From: Hufsiella ginkgonis
GTDB lineage: Bacteria; Bacteroidota; Bacteroidia; Sphingobacteriales; Sphingobacteriaceae
NCBI RefSeq assembly: GCF_009834915.1
Contig: NZ_WVHS01000003.1
Coordinates: 653,988-717,987, forward strand
DNA: 64,000 bases
Reading direction: 5' to 3'
Positions 62,536 to 64,000 of the stretch are shown one piece after another (position 1 is the first letter of the stretch; each line of letters starts with the position of its first letter). The notes below the pieces were generated by a model that searched no databases, was not told the origin of the DNA, and was given only the letters and a program-made list of their open reading frames with translations. Position numbers and translations under genes: made by a program.

Positions 62536-64000
62536 ATGAGGCTGAATAACAAAATAATGCTGGCCGCTGTCCTCGCTATGGTTTCTTTCGATGCCGGGGC
62601 GCAATCTGTCCCTGTGGGGAGTATGATCGACGGCTTGTTAAGGCGTGAGCAGCTACTCGGCAAGCTTGACTCGTCGGTATCGCTGTTTATCCGGCCCGTG
62701 TTTTATCCAGCGCCTGTTACTGCTTCCGGGAACGCTGACAGCACCCGGACGGGGAGCGAAGTCCGCAATAATATCGGTAAGGTAACATCCCGCGGGAAAG
62801 CTTCATTTGGACTACTTCCTGTTGCATGGACCCAGCAATACAACGCAAGAGCGCCCTATGGGTGGAACGATGGTCCGATGATCCCCGCACGCGGCTACCA
62901 AACCATGTTAACAGGCGGGTTGTATGCAAGCTATGGTCCGCTGAGCTTACAGTTGAAACCGGAATATGTATTCGCGGAAAATAAAGCGTATGAGGGATTT
63001 CCCATCTATGCTGATGAGTTCAGGTCGGGAGTATACTATGGCATGTATAATCACCTTGACGTGCCCGAGCGGTTCGGCAATGGCAGCTACAGCAAATTGT
63101 CGTGGGGGCAAAGTAGTATTCGTTTTACGGTAAGACCGGTGTCGGTAGCATTATCTAACGAGAACTTATGGTGGGGCCCCGGGCAGCGAAATTCATTGCT
63201 CATGAGCAATAACGCGGCGGGCTTTAAGCATCTTTCACTGAGTACGGTGAAGCCTGTACGTACAATTATCGGCTCATTTGAGGCGCAGGTTATTGCCGGC
63301 CGCCTGGAAGGTTCAGGATTTACACCGCCCGGAACTGACATGACTTACGCGGGAACTTTACTATACAATCCTAAAAATGACGATTGGAGATACTTATCAG
63401 GAATTATAGCCGTCTATACGCCCAAATGGGTACCGGGCCTATTCTTAGGTATTGCGAGGACTTTCATGGTTTATCACGATGAGATTGGAAACGGTGTGGC
63501 GGATTACCTGCCTTTCCTATCCCCGTTACAAAAGAAAAACGTGGGGGAGGAGGATAACAAGGGCCGGGATCAGCAGTCGTCGGTTTATGCCCGTTGGTTT
63601 TTTAAGGAAGTGGGCGCGGAAATGTATGTGGAATACGGGAGAACCGACCATGCTTACAACCTGAGAGACCTGACCGTTCAACCCGCCCATTCCAGCGCTT
63701 ACGTCTTTGGCATCTCGAAAGTGTTAGCCATTAATAACGCCCCGAAACAGCATCTTCTTGTTAACGTCGAGATTACTGAAATGCGCTCTACTAAGTCAAA
63801 CGTGATCAGGGAAGGCGGTATCTGGTATGTACATGACCGTGTGCGGCACGGCTATACCAATCGCGGCGAGATCATTGGCGCAGGCATTGGTACCGGCGGC
63901 GGTCTTGTATCGGCCGGCCTGAACTGGTTCAGCGGGTTAAAAACCATTGGCTTGTCAGTAGAAAGATACGAGCACAATGCAGATTTCTATTACTTTGCAT
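62536..64000 (+). CDS. Wzi-like capsule assembly outer-membrane protein (C-terminus cut by window edge)
   Basis: The frame is open from the ATG at 62536 to the right edge, 488 codons. A signal peptide covers about 1-24 (MLAAVLAMVSFDAGAQS). The mature part is rich in beta strands and aromatic residues, with Wzi-family blocks: NARAPYGWNDGPMIPARGYQ, ENLWWGPGQRNSLLMSNNAA, EVGAEMYVEYGRTDHAYNL, LLVNVEITEMRST and WYVHDRVRHGYTNRGEIIGA. Wzi is an 18-strand outer-membrane barrel that anchors or organises capsule. It follows the Glu55 regulator by 6 nt in the WcaJ operon. Missing its C-terminus here. Confidence 0.93.
   Translation, partial: MRLNNKIMLAAVLAMVSFDAGAQSVPVGSMIDGLLRREQLLGKLDSSVSLFIRPVFYPAPVTASGNADSTRTGSEVRNNIGKVTSRGKASFGLLPVAWTQQYNARAPYGWNDGPMIPARGYQTMLTGGLYASYGPLSLQLKPEYVFAENKAYEGFPIYADEFRSGVYYGMYNHLDVPERFGNGSYSKLSWGQSSIRFTVRPVSVALSNENLWWGPGQRNSLLMSNNAAGFKHLSLSTVKPVRTIIGSFEAQVIAGRLEGSGFTPPGTDMTYAGTLLYNPKNDDWRYLSGIIAVYTPKWVPGLFLGIARTFMVYHDEIGNGVADYLPFLSPLQKKNVGEEDNKGRDQQSSVYARWFFKEVGAEMYVEYGRTDHAYNLRDLTVQPAHSSAYVFGISKVLAINNAPKQHLLVNVEITEMRSTKSNVIREGGIWYVHDRVRHGYTNRGEIIGAGIGTGGGLVSAGLNWFSGLKTIGLSVERYEHNADFYYFA

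Noticed and set aside
1-64000. tRNA, rRNA, insertion sequence or phage gene
   Set aside because: Intergenic regions were read on both strands and none showed a clover-leaf, transposase or integrase motif; very short elements could be missed by eye.

Overview
The window looks like chromosomal DNA of a Bacteroidota bacterium, probably Sphingobacteriales or Chitinophagales (Mucilaginibacter, Pedobacter and Chitinophaga relatives; the genus is a guess). Reasons: a large surface protein ending in a type IX secretion type B sorting domain, periplasmic beta-propeller (Y_Y_Y) histidine kinases paired with LytTR regulators, an ABC permease fused to an M1 peptidase, many lipoproteins, few Shine-Dalgarno sites, and base composition near 50% GC. 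I saw no rRNA, tRNA, CRISPR array, insertion sequence, phage gene or integrase. Two genes run off the ends: a propeller kinase at the left and a Wzi-like capsule protein at the right.

Layout. (1) 1-12624: a truncated propeller kinase, an ABC ATPase plus ABC/M1-peptidase permease operon, and a LytTR regulator divergent from a LytS-type propeller kinase. (2) 12662-16648: a 1328-residue secreted protein with five tandem 121-residue repeats. (3) 16746-32077: a region rich in signalling genes, with a DUF4142 lipoprotein, five complete histidine kinases, two single-domain receivers, a small heat-shock protein, a YciE-like ferritin-fold protein, a DUF6766-like membrane protein and a short-chain dehydrogenase. 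One kinase (19658-21268) carries a membrane domain that aligns without gaps to the copper/ethylene-binding domain of plant ETR1. (4) 32100-41798: a helicase followed by what looks like an envelope and oxidative-stress island: OmpA-like, PRC-barrel, lipoprotein, BON-SH3, YihY, DUF2383, manganese catalase, an SMP-30-like propeller lipoprotein and a PQQ-type sugar dehydrogenase. (5) 41823-55508: a dense glycan locus with UDP-galactopyranose mutase, six glycosyltransferases, a NodU-type carbamoyltransferase, a GmhB-like phosphatase and two glycoside hydrolases without signal peptides. (6) 55736-64000: a fatty-acid desaturase, a CheB-CheR-histidine kinase fusion, two paralogous LuxR-type regulators (one with Glu in place of the phospho-acceptor Asp), a WcaJ-type priming transferase and Wzi.

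How it may work together. Regions 5 and 6 plausibly build and regulate an extracellular glycan, with the CheB/CheR kinase and the two LuxR regulators controlling the WcaJ/Wzi export branch. Regions 3 and 4 look like a general-stress block, with kinases next to chaperone, ferritin-like, catalase and envelope genes. The best candidates for something undescribed are the glycan locus, the ETR1-like kinase with its neighbouring receiver, and the Asp-to-Glu regulator inside the WcaJ-Wzi gene string. Functions are inferred from motifs read by eye; no database search was run.
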